Of a DNA stretch of 64,000 nt, positions 36,038 to 45,150 are shown one piece after another. The stretch spans positions 372,001-436,000 of the forward strand of contig NZ_FXTI01000001.1 of assembly GCF_900182565.1 (NCBI RefSeq). The letters run 5' to 3'. The notes under the pieces were generated by a model. That model searched no databases and was not told where the DNA came from. It saw only the letters and a program-made list of their open reading frames with translations. Both the position numbers and the translations under genes were made by a program. Position 1 is the first letter of the stretch. Each line of letters begins with the position of its first letter. The DNA comes from Melghirimyces algeriensis. Lineage in GTDB: Bacteria > Bacillota > Bacilli > Thermoactinomycetales > DSM-45169.

Positions 36038-36219
36038 GGCGGGAGGAGAGTCCACTGAAGTGGCGCCGAAGGAGCAAATCGGAATTATCCGGTGAATCTC
36101 TCAGGCAAAAGGAGGTCCGCCAGACGTTCCCTGGAAAGCGCTGTACCATTACAGCCACCCAAGGGGCACGCCCAAGCATGCTGGGTTGAACTCTCAGGTT
36201 ACCGGACAGGGAGAACGGG
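36038..36219 (+). ncRNA. Tandem glycine riboswitch
   Basis: Two glycine aptamers lie in series before gcvT. The first (36038-36121) has GGAGAGTCC, GGCGCCGAAGGAGCAA and AATCTCTCAGGCAAAAGGA; the second (36124-36219) has TTCCCTGGAAAGC and GAACTCTCAGGTTACCGGACAGGGAG. These are the conserved glycine-binding cores. In Bacillus the same element switches gcvT on when glycine is high. No terminator stem was identified after the second aptamer. Confidence 0.93.
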
Positions 36220-36286
36220 ACGGGGATTTTATTTCATTTTTTGAAAAGGTTTACATCCATTCAAAGCCAAATGGAGGTGGAGGTTT

Positions 36287-37381
36287 GTGGTTCAGTTGAA
36301 AAGAACAACGCTCTATCCTGTCTACAAGGATGAGGGCAAACTGGTTCCATTTGCCGGGTGGGAAATGCCGGTTCAATTCTCCGGGATCAAGGCAGAACAT
36401 GAAGGTGTGCGAAACCGGGCGGGTCTGTTTGATGTTTCCCACATGGGGGAAGTATTGGTGAGCGGATCGGAAGCATTCGACCTGATTCAGAAGCTGATCA
36501 CCAATGATGCATCCAAATTGGATGACGGTCAGGTTCTGTATACGGCCATGTGCTATCCTGATGGCGGTACAGTGGATGATCTTCTGGTTTACAAAAAAGG
36601 GGAAGGCGAGTACATGCTGGTGCTCAATGCCGGCAACATCGACAAAGATGTGGAATGGATTGAAAAGCATGCCACTGGGGACGTCACCATTCAAAACGTT
36701 TCTGACGAAACCGGGCTGTTGGCTTTGCAGGGACCATTGGCTGAGAGTGTCCTTCAGAAATTGACCGAGACCGATTTATCCGCGATCAAACCGTTCCGTT
36801 TTAAGGAAGGTGTACAACTTGGAGAAGTGCAAGGGTTGGTGTCTCGGACGGGTTACACGGGAGAGGACGGATTTGAGATTTATCTCCCGGCAAACGATGC
36901 TCCTGTGCTATGGAAACAGATCCTGGAGGCAGGGAAAGAAGAAGGCGTCATTCCCTGTGGATTGGGTGCACGGGATACCCTTCGCTTTGAGGCTCGGTTG
37001 GCTCTGTACGGAAATGAGCTTTCAGCCAGCATCACTCCAGTGGAAGCCGGGATCGGGTTTGCGGTGAAACCGGAGAAAGGGGAATTTATCGGCCGTGAGG
37101 TGTTGGCCAAGCAAAAAGAAGAGGGAGCACCAAGAAAACTGGTTGGGTTGGAAATGATCGGACGTGGGATTCCCCGTACCCATTATCCTGTCTATGTTGG
37201 GGAACAGGAAGTGGGCGAAGTCACCTCCGGAACCCAGTCTCCTACATTAAAGAAGAATGTTGGATTGGCATTGATCCAGTCCGAACATGCTCAGTTGGGG
37301 AATGAAGTAGACGTGGAAATCCGGGGCAAACGTGTTGCAGCGAAAGTTGTAAAAACTCCCTTTTATAAACGATCGAAATAA
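36287..37381 (+). CDS. gcvT: Aminomethyltransferase, glycine cleavage T protein
   Basis: GcvT transfers the methylene group from the lipoyl-bound intermediate to tetrahydrofolate and releases ammonia. The 364-residue product begins LKRTTLYPVYKDEGKLVPFAG. It contains HMGEVLVSG, TGYTGEDGFEI, and CGLGARDTLRFEA, which line the folate site. The GTG start is preceded by GGAGGTGGAGG. It is the first gene after the tandem glycine riboswitch and is followed by both P-protein subunits. Confidence 0.96.
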   Translation: MVQLKRTTLYPVYKDEGKLVPFAGWEMPVQFSGIKAEHEGVRNRAGLFDVSHMGEVLVSGSEAFDLIQKLITNDASKLDDGQVLYTAMCYPDGGTVDDLLVYKKGEGEYMLVLNAGNIDKDVEWIEKHATGDVTIQNVSDETGLLALQGPLAESVLQKLTETDLSAIKPFRFKEGVQLGEVQGLVSRTGYTGEDGFEIYLPANDAPVLWKQILEAGKEEGVIPCGLGARDTLRFEARLALYGNELSASITPVEAGIGFAVKPEKGEFIGREVLAKQKEEGAPRKLVGLEMIGRGIPRTHYPVYVGEQEVGEVTSGTQSPTLKKNVGLALIQSEHAQLGNEVDVEIRGKRVAAKVVKTPFYKRSK

Positions 37382-37414
37382 AATGAAAGCAAAAAACACT
37401 TCGAGGAGGAGCAT

Positions 37415-38761
37415 ATGAACTTTCGATACTTGCCGATGACAGAGAGTGACCGTCGGGAAATGCTTCAGGTGCTCGGACGGGACTCGGTGGATCAGTTATT
37501 TGAAGATATTCCGGAAAACCTGCGCTTTAAAGGACGTTTAAATATTCCCGAAGGGATGTCTGAACCGGTTCTGACCCGACATATGAAGCGGCTTGCTGGA
37601 AAGAATGCTTCATTTGATCAGTACACCTCGTTTTTGGGGGCCGGTGCCTATGAGCACTATATTCCCAGTGTGGTGAACCATGTGATCTCCCGTTCCGAAT
37701 TTTATACCGCTTATACCCCTTACCAACCGGAGATCAGTCAAGGTGAGCTTCAGGCCATTTTTGAATTTCAGTCCATGATCTGTGAACTGACAGGAATGGA
37801 AGTGGCCAATTCCTCCATGTATGACGGAGTGACGGCTCTGGCAGAAGCGGCAGGAGTGGCATCTGCAGTTTCACGGAAGAAGAAAATCCTCGTTTCCCGC
37901 ACCGTTCATCCGGAAGCCCGGTTCATCCTCAACACCCAGGCGAAGGGATTGGGGTTGGATGTTCAGGAGATTCCGTGCCGGGATGGTGTGACAGATATAG
38001 ATGCGCTGAAGGCCGCATCAGATGCTGATACGGCTGCGGTGATTGTACAATCTCCCAATTTTTTGGGGAATGTAGAGGACCTTAAACAGATCGAACCCAT
38101 TGCTCACACTCACAAGGGTCTATTGATCGTGAGTGCAAACCCGATTTCATTGGGGGTTCTGAAACCTCCAGGGGAGTATGGTGCCGATATTGTTGTGGGT
38201 GATGCCCAACCAATGGGAATTCCTGTTCAATTTGGAGGTCCTCACTGTGGATTCTTTGCTGTAACCAAAAAATTGATGCGCAAGGTTCCGGGACGGATTG
38301 TGGGGCAGACTCAGGATGAAAACGGAGTTCGCGGTTTTGTTCTGACCCTTCAGGCGCGGGAGCAACATATTCGTCGGGAAAAAGCGACCTCCAATATCTG
38401 CTCCAACCAAGCGTTGAACGCCTTGGCTACATCGGTCTGGATGATAGCTCTCGGCAAAAAAGGGATTCAGGAACTGGCCAAGCTCAATTTGAACAAGGCT
38501 CATTACGCAAAAGAGCGTTTATCCAGGATTTCCGGGGTCCAACCCTTGTTCAACCATCCGTTCTTTAACGAGTTTGCTCTTCAACTGAACCGACCGGTTT
38601 CACAAGTGAATAGAAAACTATTTGATAGAGGAATCATCGGAGGATATGGCCTGGAACAGGATTACCCGGAATGGAAGCATTCCATGCTGATTGCCGTGAC
38701 CGATATGCGCACCAAGGAAGAGATTGATGAATTGGCCCGAGTATTGGAGGGATTGGTATGA
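37415..38761 (+). CDS. gcvPA: Glycine dehydrogenase (decarboxylating) subunit 1
   Basis: GcvPA with GcvPB forms the P protein that decarboxylates glycine. The 448-residue product begins FRYLPMTESDRREMLQVLG and has FLGAGAYEHYIPS. It lacks the PLP lysine, which is carried by the second subunit. AGGAGG precedes the ATG, and its TGA overlaps the gcvPB ATG as ATGA, so the subunits are made in equal amounts. Confidence 0.96.
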   Translation: MNFRYLPMTESDRREMLQVLGRDSVDQLFEDIPENLRFKGRLNIPEGMSEPVLTRHMKRLAGKNASFDQYTSFLGAGAYEHYIPSVVNHVISRSEFYTAYTPYQPEISQGELQAIFEFQSMICELTGMEVANSSMYDGVTALAEAAGVASAVSRKKKILVSRTVHPEARFILNTQAKGLGLDVQEIPCRDGVTDIDALKAASDADTAAVIVQSPNFLGNVEDLKQIEPIAHTHKGLLIVSANPISLGVLKPPGEYGADIVVGDAQPMGIPVQFGGPHCGFFAVTKKLMRKVPGRIVGQTQDENGVRGFVLTLQAREQHIRREKATSNICSNQALNALATSVWMIALGKKGIQELAKLNLNKAHYAKERLSRISGVQPLFNHPFFNEFALQLNRPVSQVNRKLFDRGIIGGYGLEQDYPEWKHSMLIAVTDMRTKEEIDELARVLEGLV

Positions 38762-40215
38762 GTGAAGCGAAATCTCTGATCTTTGAAATGAGTCAGCCGG
38801 GCCGAACGGCGTACAGTCTCCCTGAATCCGATGTTCCTGAAGTGGATGTCTCAGGTGTTTTGCCGGAAGAGATGATTCGCACTTCCCCGGCGGAATTGCC
38901 GGAAGTCTCCGAACTGGACCTGATTCGTCATTACACGGAGTTGTCCCGTCGAAACCACGGCATTGACAACGGTTTTTATCCACTGGGTTCATGCACAATG
39001 AAGTATAACCCGAAAATCAATGAAGATGTGGCCCGTTATCCCGGTTTTGCCCATATTCATCCCTATCAGCCGGAAGAGACCGTGCAAGGTGCATTGCAGC
39101 TGATGTATGAATTGCAGAAGGATTTGGCTGCGATTACCGGGATGGATCGTGTGACATTGCAGCCTGCAGCGGGAGCTCAGGGTGAGTGGACCGGCTTGAT
39201 GATGATCAAGGCTTACCATGAAAGTCGCGGGGATACCAAGCGGTATAAGGTGATTGTACCGGATTCCGCTCATGGAACGAACCCTGCCAGTGCCACTGTG
39301 GCTGGATTTGAAGCGGTTACGGTTCAATCGAACGAAAAAGGCTTGGTCAGTGTGGAAGACTTGAAACAGGTTGTCGGAGAGGATACAGCTGCCCTGATGC
39401 TGACCAACCCGAATACGTTGGGGCTTTTTGAACAAGAGATCAAAGAGATTGCTGACATTGTTCATCAAGCCGGGGGTCTTCTGTATTACGATGGTGCCAA
39501 CGCCAATGCCATTCTGGGAAAAAGCCGTCCTGGCGATATGGGTTTTGATGTAGTTCACCTTAATTTGCACAAAACGTTTACCACACCCCATGGTGGTGGC
39601 GGACCCGGTTCCGGACCGGTCGGCGTGAAAGATGTTCTGGTTCCATTTTTGCCTGCCCCGGTTGTGGAAAAAGGGGATCAAGGCTACTTTTTCAGTTACG
39701 ATTTTCCGAAGAGTATTGGTCGGGTAAAAGGTTTCCACGGCAATTTCGGAATGCTGGTACGGGCATATACGTATATCCGGACCATGGGACCAGACGGTTT
39801 GCGGAGAGTATCCGAAGATGCTGTACTCAATGCCAACTATCTGATGAAGCGGTTGGAACCTTATTTTGACGTACCCTATCCCGAAGTGTGCAAACATGAA
39901 TTTGTTCTTTCCGGCAACCGTCAGAAAAAAGAGGGAGTGCGGACTCTAGATATGGCCAAACGCCTCCTTGACTTTGGAATTCATCCACCGACGGTTTACT
40001 TTCCGCTCATCATTGAGGAGTGCATGATGATTGAACCGACAGAAACGGAAAGTAAGGAGACGCTGGATCGGTTTATCGAGGCGATGATTCAGATTGCCAA
40101 AGAAGCAAAAGAGTCTCCGGAGATCATTCAGGAAGCACCACACAATACCCAGGTCAGCCGGCTGGATGAAGTAACTGCCGCCCGTAAGCCGATTGTAAGA
40201 TGGCATAAAAATTAA
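38758..40215 (+). CDS. gcvPB: Glycine dehydrogenase (decarboxylating) subunit 2
   Basis: This 485-residue subunit carries the PLP-binding lysine in VHLNLHKTFTTPHGGGGPG (about residue 274). It also has GFYPLGSCTMKYNPK near residue 75 and SAHGTNPASATVAGF. Together with gcvPA it completes the two-gene form of the P protein. The ATG overlaps gcvPA by four bases. A strong terminator follows, closing the riboswitch-controlled operon; the H and L proteins are not in the window. Confidence 0.97.
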   Translation: MSEAKSLIFEMSQPGRTAYSLPESDVPEVDVSGVLPEEMIRTSPAELPEVSELDLIRHYTELSRRNHGIDNGFYPLGSCTMKYNPKINEDVARYPGFAHIHPYQPEETVQGALQLMYELQKDLAAITGMDRVTLQPAAGAQGEWTGLMMIKAYHESRGDTKRYKVIVPDSAHGTNPASATVAGFEAVTVQSNEKGLVSVEDLKQVVGEDTAALMLTNPNTLGLFEQEIKEIADIVHQAGGLLYYDGANANAILGKSRPGDMGFDVVHLNLHKTFTTPHGGGGPGSGPVGVKDVLVPFLPAPVVEKGDQGYFFSYDFPKSIGRVKGFHGNFGMLVRAYTYIRTMGPDGLRRVSEDAVLNANYLMKRLEPYFDVPYPEVCKHEFVLSGNRQKKEGVRTLDMAKRLLDFGIHPPTVYFPLIIEECMMIEPTETESKETLDRFIEAMIQIAKEAKESPEIIQEAPHNTQVSRLDEVTAARKPIVRWHKN

Positions 40216-40226
40216 GTCGCGTTTTC

Positions 40227-40257
40227 AAAAAAGCCTCGCTGTTGCGGGGCTTTTTTA
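40227..40257 (+). terminator. Terminator after the gcv operon
   Basis: AAAAAAGCCTCGC and GCGGGGCTTTTTT pair around TGTT, with a run of six T. Confidence 0.9.
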
Positions 40258-40644
40258 TCGTTTATTGCCATTTGGAATCACAACATGGCTTTGTCCAGTA
40301 ATACAAAAACCAGACCGCATGATTTTATTCATTCTGGGGTGCCTTCCCAAGGGCATCCCCTACGGATCACGCGGAGATCGTGGAACTCACCGGTCCGGAA
40401 GAGCGAACCCCGCCCACCGCCTACGCCGTTATCGCAGAATTACCAGTTGGATTCAGTTAGTGATAAAAAAGGAAAAATGGATGGTGAGTAGAAAGAGAAA
40501 TGAAGAGCTTGTTCTGGTTTGCATGGATCGATAAAAAGGGAATGATATTTCGAAAAATTCCGTATGAATGAAGATAAAACATCCCCGTACTCTTTGATCA
40601 GAGGATAAAAGGGGATCAGTTCAAACGGAGCGGAGGCTGGATCA
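40258..40644. other. Intergenic region without a confident gene
   Basis: No gene with a plausible ribosome binding site is seen. Around 40340-40460 the base composition rises sharply and one frame reads TDHAEIVELTGPEERTPPTA, up to a stop at about 40461. This looks like a protein tail, perhaps a decayed gene. Nothing there matches a known family for me. The acyl-CoA ligase ribosome binding site begins near 40630. Confidence 0.4.
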
Positions 40645-42474
40645 ATGAAGCCAAAAAATCTGTTGGACATGGTGCAAAAGACGGTCGGGAAATATCCGAA
40701 AAAGGATGCCCTGTTGTTTAAAAGGGAAGGTGTATATCAAGGCATCAGCTATAAAGAGATGTGGAAGCGGGTGAAGGAAGTAGCCTTTGGGCTTTATCAT
40801 GTGGGGGTGCGTCCGGGACATAAAGTGGCCATTTTGTCGGCGAATCATCCGATGTGGCCCATTACCGATCTGGCGATTGCCAGTTTACGGGCGATCAGCG
40901 TGCCCATTTATCCAACTCAGACGGCGGAGCAGACTGCTTATATTATGAAAAATGCCGACTGTCAAATGGCTGTGGTGGAAGATGAGGATCAGCTTAGAAA
41001 GGTGCATTCCACCGGTGTGAAACTGCAAAAAATGATTGTAATCAAACCGGGGTCGGAGTGCAATGAGGGAAAAGAGGTTCTTTTCCTTGACTCTCTTCGA
41101 AAAGAGGGGCGGAATCATCCGATTCCAATATGGGAAGAAATGTGCACAGAAATTGAGCGGGGTCAGTTATTTACGATTATCCATACGTCAGGTACCACTG
41201 GATTACCCAAAGGAGTGATGTTAACCCACGAAAATTTATTGGCTAATTTGGAAGGAGTTCAATCCTGGATATTGGAACTTGTACCGGAAGATATGACGCT
41301 CTCATATCTTCCGCTGTCCCATATCCTAGAACGAATGGCTGGACAGTTTATGCCATTCAAGGTAGGAGCCACGATTGCATATGCTGAGAGCATCCATACC
41401 ATCCAAGAAAATTTCCTTGAAGTGCGACCGACGGTGATGGTGAGTGTTCCCCGGTTATTGGAAAAGGTGTATGCTCAGGTGTTGGAGGAAATCCAATCAG
41501 CCTCTATCTTACGCAAGAAGATATTCCATTGGGCAGTTCATACTGGGAAACGACGTTATGAATATCTTCTGAAAGCCAGGACGGATCAATTGCTTCCAGG
41601 GTCTTCGTTGTTGCCGACCTCTCTCGGAATCCAATTTAAGCTGGCTAAACGGTTGGTTTTTCAAAAAATCAAAGAACACTTGGGAGGTCGTTTGAGAGGG
41701 GTTGTTTCTGGTGGAGCATCGCTTAACCCGGAGGTTGCCCAATTTTTTTGGGCAGTGGATATTCCTGTGATGGAAGGGTATGGATTGACGGAAACCTCAC
41801 CTGTCATTGCAGCAAACCCCATGACCCGTTCCATGTTGGGAAGCGTGGGTAGACCACTTCCCAACGTGGAGGTGAAGATTGCGCCTGACCAAGAGATTTT
41901 AGTCAGGGGTCCCAATGTGATGAAAGGTTATTACAGAAATGAAGAAGCTACTTCCGAAACGCTCAAGGATGGATGGTTTCATACCGGTGATTTAGGGGAG
42001 ATCGATGAAAACGGTTATTTAAGAGTCATTGACCGAAAGAAAAATATGCTGATTTTATCAACAGGGAAAAATGTTGCTCCACAGGCGGTGGAACATGCGA
42101 TAAACAACAGTTCCTACATTGCCCAGTCCGCTTTGATCGGGAACGGTCGGAAATATATCATTGCACTGGTTGTTCCGGACTATCATCAATTGATCCCTTG
42201 GGCCGAGAAAAAGGGATTGCCGCTGCAAGAGCCTGAGAACCTCGCACATCACCCGGAGGTCCATCATCTTCTAAACGAAGAAGTGAAAAGGCTTACACAA
42301 GTATTTGCCTCTTTTGAACAACCGAAGAAAGTGATTGTATGCGAAAAAGAATGGACCGTCGAAAGTGGGGAGCTGACGCCTACACTGAAAGTGCGGATGA
42401 AAGTCATAGAAAAAAGATATCAGGATCGCATCGAACAAGCATATGCCGATGAGGTGAAATCAGAAATAAGATAG
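40645..42474 (+). CDS. AMP-forming acyl-CoA ligase (long-chain type)
   Basis: The 609-residue product is an ANL-superfamily acyl-CoA synthetase. It has the AMP-binding loop HTSGTTGLPKGVMLTH (about residue 181), EGYGLTETSP, HTGDLGEIDENGYLRVIDRKK, and the C-terminal domain. Its length and the VVSGGASLNPEVAQFF region fit the eukaryote-like FAA1/long-chain fatty acid group rather than acetate enzymes. There is no adjacent lipid gene. It converts a fatty acid, ATP and CoA to acyl-CoA. Confidence 0.87.
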   Translation: MKPKNLLDMVQKTVGKYPKKDALLFKREGVYQGISYKEMWKRVKEVAFGLYHVGVRPGHKVAILSANHPMWPITDLAIASLRAISVPIYPTQTAEQTAYIMKNADCQMAVVEDEDQLRKVHSTGVKLQKMIVIKPGSECNEGKEVLFLDSLRKEGRNHPIPIWEEMCTEIERGQLFTIIHTSGTTGLPKGVMLTHENLLANLEGVQSWILELVPEDMTLSYLPLSHILERMAGQFMPFKVGATIAYAESIHTIQENFLEVRPTVMVSVPRLLEKVYAQVLEEIQSASILRKKIFHWAVHTGKRRYEYLLKARTDQLLPGSSLLPTSLGIQFKLAKRLVFQKIKEHLGGRLRGVVSGGASLNPEVAQFFWAVDIPVMEGYGLTETSPVIAANPMTRSMLGSVGRPLPNVEVKIAPDQEILVRGPNVMKGYYRNEEATSETLKDGWFHTGDLGEIDENGYLRVIDRKKNMLILSTGKNVAPQAVEHAINNSSYIAQSALIGNGRKYIIALVVPDYHQLIPWAEKKGLPLQEPENLAHHPEVHHLLNEEVKRLTQVFASFEQPKKVIVCEKEWTVESGELTPTLKVRMKVIEKRYQDRIEQAYADEVKSEIR

Positions 42475-42521
42475 TTTTTCTGAAGAAAAAACAAAAGGGG
42501 CATCCAACATTTCTTTTCTCC

Positions 42522-43643
42522 CTAACGGCTTTGGGTAACGGGTTTGTGTTCTTTTTTATGAAACAGATGAGAAATCAACAATAAAATAAATGGAATACCG
42601 ATAGCAAAAATGTATTCAGCGATCGAGATTATTTGGTTGACTAACTCAACATCCAATGGATCTTCGGGAATAAACGAAGCAAGGTAGGTTCCCAATGCAA
42701 TCCAAGGAACTACCTTTTTATGAGACTTTAGGTTGAACAGACGAGTGACTCCAATCGTTCCCGCAAACAGATCTGCCACCACTGAGGTGAATACGGAAAC
42801 AATCCAGAGAGTGATAAATAACAGGTCCGGCCGCTCCACTAATTGAAATTTAAAAGCCTTAAGCATATAGATGACCGGAGAAGGGATCAAGCGGATCTCT
42901 ACAGGACTGAATACAAGAAGTGTCGTTATGGTCATAAAGGTATAAATCATGGTTACGATCAGGTTTGCCAACGAAATGGCCTTCAGTTTGCCAGTGTGGC
43001 TCCCTTCCACAAAGGGGTAAATAACCAGTGCCAGTTCAAATCCTGTTAGGGAGAAAAGCGTCTCATTGGCTCCTTTTAAGAGATTGAGTGGACCGGCGAT
43101 CTGTGCCACTGGCAAAATGTAATTGACGTTAATATTCAAGCCTGGCTCCATATAAGCCAGGGTGGCAATAATGACCAGCAGTGCGGACAGTCCGGAAACA
43201 AAGACATAAAGACGACCGATATGTCTCAGTGTTCCGGTAACCAGGTAAACGGCAGTCAAAGTCATCAAACCGTTAATCACCCAGAGAGGCGTGTTTTGAA
43301 GCATCCAATGGTGAATAATTCTAAAATAGAGGACGTAAACCGTTATCATAATCATGATATAAAACAGGCTGTACCCCAAGGTGAGTATTTTTGCGATCCA
43401 TCTCCCTGTCAGGTGCGGCAGAAAATCGAACAGGGTCTGAGAAGGAAATCGACGGTTGAGAGCCCAGTGCATCAGAATCAAGAGCTGAACAGCAACTCCA
43501 CCGATCAAAACGGAGATCCAACCGTCCCCTTTAGCCGTCTCCTGGACATTATAAGGGAGGCTAAGGATTCCTACACCGATTTGGGTATGAAATATAATAA
43601 ATAGAAATTGTCCCTGGGTGATACGGTTTGTATGGCTGTTCAT
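42522..43643 (-). CDS. Spore germination permease, GerAB family (paralogue 1)
   Basis: The 373-residue product has ten membrane segments and starts ITQGQFLFIIFHTQIGVGIL, typical of GerAB/GerKB proteins, which sense germinants in the spore inner membrane together with GerAA and GerAC partners. No A or C partner is next to it. A second paralogue lies directly upstream and is almost identical over the first third. A sigma-G-like promoter lies 54 bases upstream. Its germinant cannot be guessed. Confidence 0.9.
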   Translation of the reverse strand: MNSHTNRITQGQFLFIIFHTQIGVGILSLPYNVQETAKGDGWISVLIGGVAVQLLILMHWALNRRFPSQTLFDFLPHLTGRWIAKILTLGYSLFYIMIMITVYVLYFRIIHHWMLQNTPLWVINGLMTLTAVYLVTGTLRHIGRLYVFVSGLSALLVIIATLAYMEPGLNINVNYILPVAQIAGPLNLLKGANETLFSLTGFELALVIYPFVEGSHTGKLKAISLANLIVTMIYTFMTITTLLVFSPVEIRLIPSPVIYMLKAFKFQLVERPDLLFITLWIVSVFTSVVADLFAGTIGVTRLFNLKSHKKVVPWIALGTYLASFIPEDPLDVELVNQIISIAEYIFAIGIPFILLLISHLFHKKEHKPVTQSR

Positions 43644-43697
43644 CGTTTTTCGCCCCTTGCCTGCTCTCTACTGTCACCCGTTAAACGAAGTAATTAT

Positions 43698-43727
43698 TAC
43701 GTTGTCCAAAAGGAAGAAAGATCATTC
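43698..43727 (-). promoter_or_regulatory. Sigma-G-like promoter of GerAB paralogue 1
   Basis: On the minus strand GAATG (43727-43723), an exact 18-base spacer and CAACGTA (43704-43698) match the forespore sigma-G pattern GHATR-N18-CATNHTA except at one or two -10 positions. The same arrangement precedes paralogue 2. Confidence 0.55.
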
Positions 43728-43749
43728 GATATAATGATGAAACAGGGCA

Positions 43750-43781
43750 AACAGGGTCCAGAAAATAAACTGGACCCTGTT
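43750..43781 (-). terminator. Terminator after GerAB paralogue 2
   Basis: AACAGGGTCCAG and CTGGACCCTGTT form a perfect 12-bp stem with an eight-base loop and TTTG on the minus strand. It separates the two paralogues, so each is a single-gene transcript. Confidence 0.8.
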
Positions 43782-43804
43782 GTGCTTCGGTTACCGCTAG
43801 TCCC

Positions 43805-44926
43805 TTAGAATATACCACTTTTAGATGGATGTTCTTTTTTTCTGAACAGATATGAAATCGACAGCAAAATAAACGGAATGCCTATAACAAAAATATATCC
43901 CGTTATTGAAGTGATCTGGTTCACCATCTCAACATCCAATGGGTCCTGGGGAATAAATGAAACGAGATAAATTCCCAATGCAATCCAAGGAACTACCTTT
44001 TTATGAGACTTTTGGTTTAACAAATGCGCGAAACCAATCGTTCCTGCATACAGATATGAAACCACAGAGGTAAATACAGAAACAATCCAGAGAGTGATAA
44101 ATAACAGGTCCGGTCGCTCCACCAACTCAAATTTAAAAGCCTTGAGCATATAGATGATCGGTGAAGGGATCAAGCGAATCTCTACGGGACTAAAAACAAT
44201 CAGTGATGTTAATGTAATAAATGTGTAAACCATGGTTACCATCATGTTGGCCAATGAAGTGGCCTTCAGTTTGTCCGTGTGGCTCCCTTCCACGAAGGGA
44301 TAAAGGACCAATGCCAGTTCAAATCCCATCAGGGAGAAAAATGTTTCGTTGGCCCCTTTTAAGAGGTTGAGCGACCCAGCGATTTGTCCCAGTGGCATAA
44401 TATAATTGAAATTGATCCCTGTGTAGGGCTCCATATAGGCCAGGGTGGCAATAATGACCAGCAGTGCGGACAGTCCGGAAACAAAGACAAAAAGACGGCC
44501 GATATGCCTCAGTGTTCCGGTAACCAGGTAAACGGCGGTCAACATCATCAAACCGTTAATCACCCAGAGAGGCGTGTTTGGAAGCATCCAATGGTGAATA
44601 ATCCCAAAATAAAGGGTGCAAACCGTTACCACAAGCATGGTAAAAAACAGGCTATATGTCAGGGTGAGTATTTTTGCGATCCATTTTCCCGTCAGGTGAG
44701 GCAGAAAGTCGTACAGGGTCTGAGAAGGAAATCGACGGTTGAGAGCCCAGTGCATCAGAATCAAGAGCTGAACAGCAACTCCACCGATCAAAACGGAGAT
44801 CCAACCGTCCCCTTTGGCCGTCTCCTGGACATTATAAGGGAGGCTAAGGATTCCCACGCCGATTTGGGTATGAAATATAATAAATAGAAATTGTCCTTGG
44901 GTGATGTGGCTTGTATGGTTGTTCAT
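43805..44926 (-). CDS. Spore germination permease, GerAB family (paralogue 2)
   Basis: This 373-residue protein is a close paralogue of the 42522-43643 product, with the same length and ten membrane segments. The N-terminal 90 residues differ by only a handful of changes, while loops around residues 100-120, 170-180 and the C-terminus differ more. It has GGGGAGG before the ATG, its own sigma-G-like promoter, and its own terminator. No GerAA- or GerAC-like gene is adjacent, so it must pair with partners encoded elsewhere or act alone. Confidence 0.9.
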   Translation of the reverse strand: MNNHTSHITQGQFLFIIFHTQIGVGILSLPYNVQETAKGDGWISVLIGGVAVQLLILMHWALNRRFPSQTLYDFLPHLTGKWIAKILTLTYSLFFTMLVVTVCTLYFGIIHHWMLPNTPLWVINGLMMLTAVYLVTGTLRHIGRLFVFVSGLSALLVIIATLAYMEPYTGINFNYIMPLGQIAGSLNLLKGANETFFSLMGFELALVLYPFVEGSHTDKLKATSLANMMVTMVYTFITLTSLIVFSPVEIRLIPSPIIYMLKAFKFELVERPDLLFITLWIVSVFTSVVSYLYAGTIGFAHLLNQKSHKKVVPWIALGIYLVSFIPQDPLDVEMVNQITSITGYIFVIGIPFILLSISYLFRKKEHPSKSGIF

Positions 44927-44975
44927 CGTTTTCCTCCCCTTAAGAAAAACCTTTCCTCAAAAACCTGATTATAAT

Positions 44976-45005
44976 TAAGCTGTCCGAAGAGTAGATTGAT
45001 CATTC
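44976..45005 (-). promoter_or_regulatory. Sigma-G-like promoter of GerAB paralogue 2
   Basis: GAATG (45005-45001), an exact 18-base spacer and CAGCTTA (44982-44976) on the minus strand match the sigma-G pattern with one -10 mismatch, 50 bases before the ATG. Confidence 0.55.
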
Positions 45006-45090
45006 AGCCGATCATGAGGGATAAAGGTTTTCAATCAAGGGTAGAACCTGGATTCCGGATACCATGTAGCAAATCAACGGAATGATCCAA

Positions 45091-45134
45091 CCGACAGACA
45101 GAGTCCGGCTCATTTTCCGGACTCTGTCTGTCGG
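45091..45134. terminator. Perfect 18-bp inverted repeat after phoD
   Basis: Bases 45091-45108 and 45117-45134 are perfect complements with an eight-base loop. It follows the phoD stop on the minus strand. A T run is weak on both sides, so it is a probable but atypical terminator. Confidence 0.55.
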
Positions 45135-45150
45135 TTAAGGGAATTCTTGT

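Noticed and set aside
38989..39897. 302-residue minus-strand open frame inside gcvPB
   Set aside because: It is antisense to a clearly identified gene, has no ribosome binding site and no family resemblance. It reflects codon bias of gcvPB.
36287..40215. gcvH or lpd within the glycine cleavage operon
   Set aside because: A terminator follows gcvPB and no lipoyl-domain or dihydrolipoamide dehydrogenase frame occurs in the window.
42522..44926. Complete gerA-type tricistronic germination operon
   Set aside because: Only AB-type permeases are present; neighbours are an acyl-CoA ligase and phoD, with no GerAA- or GerAC-like frame.
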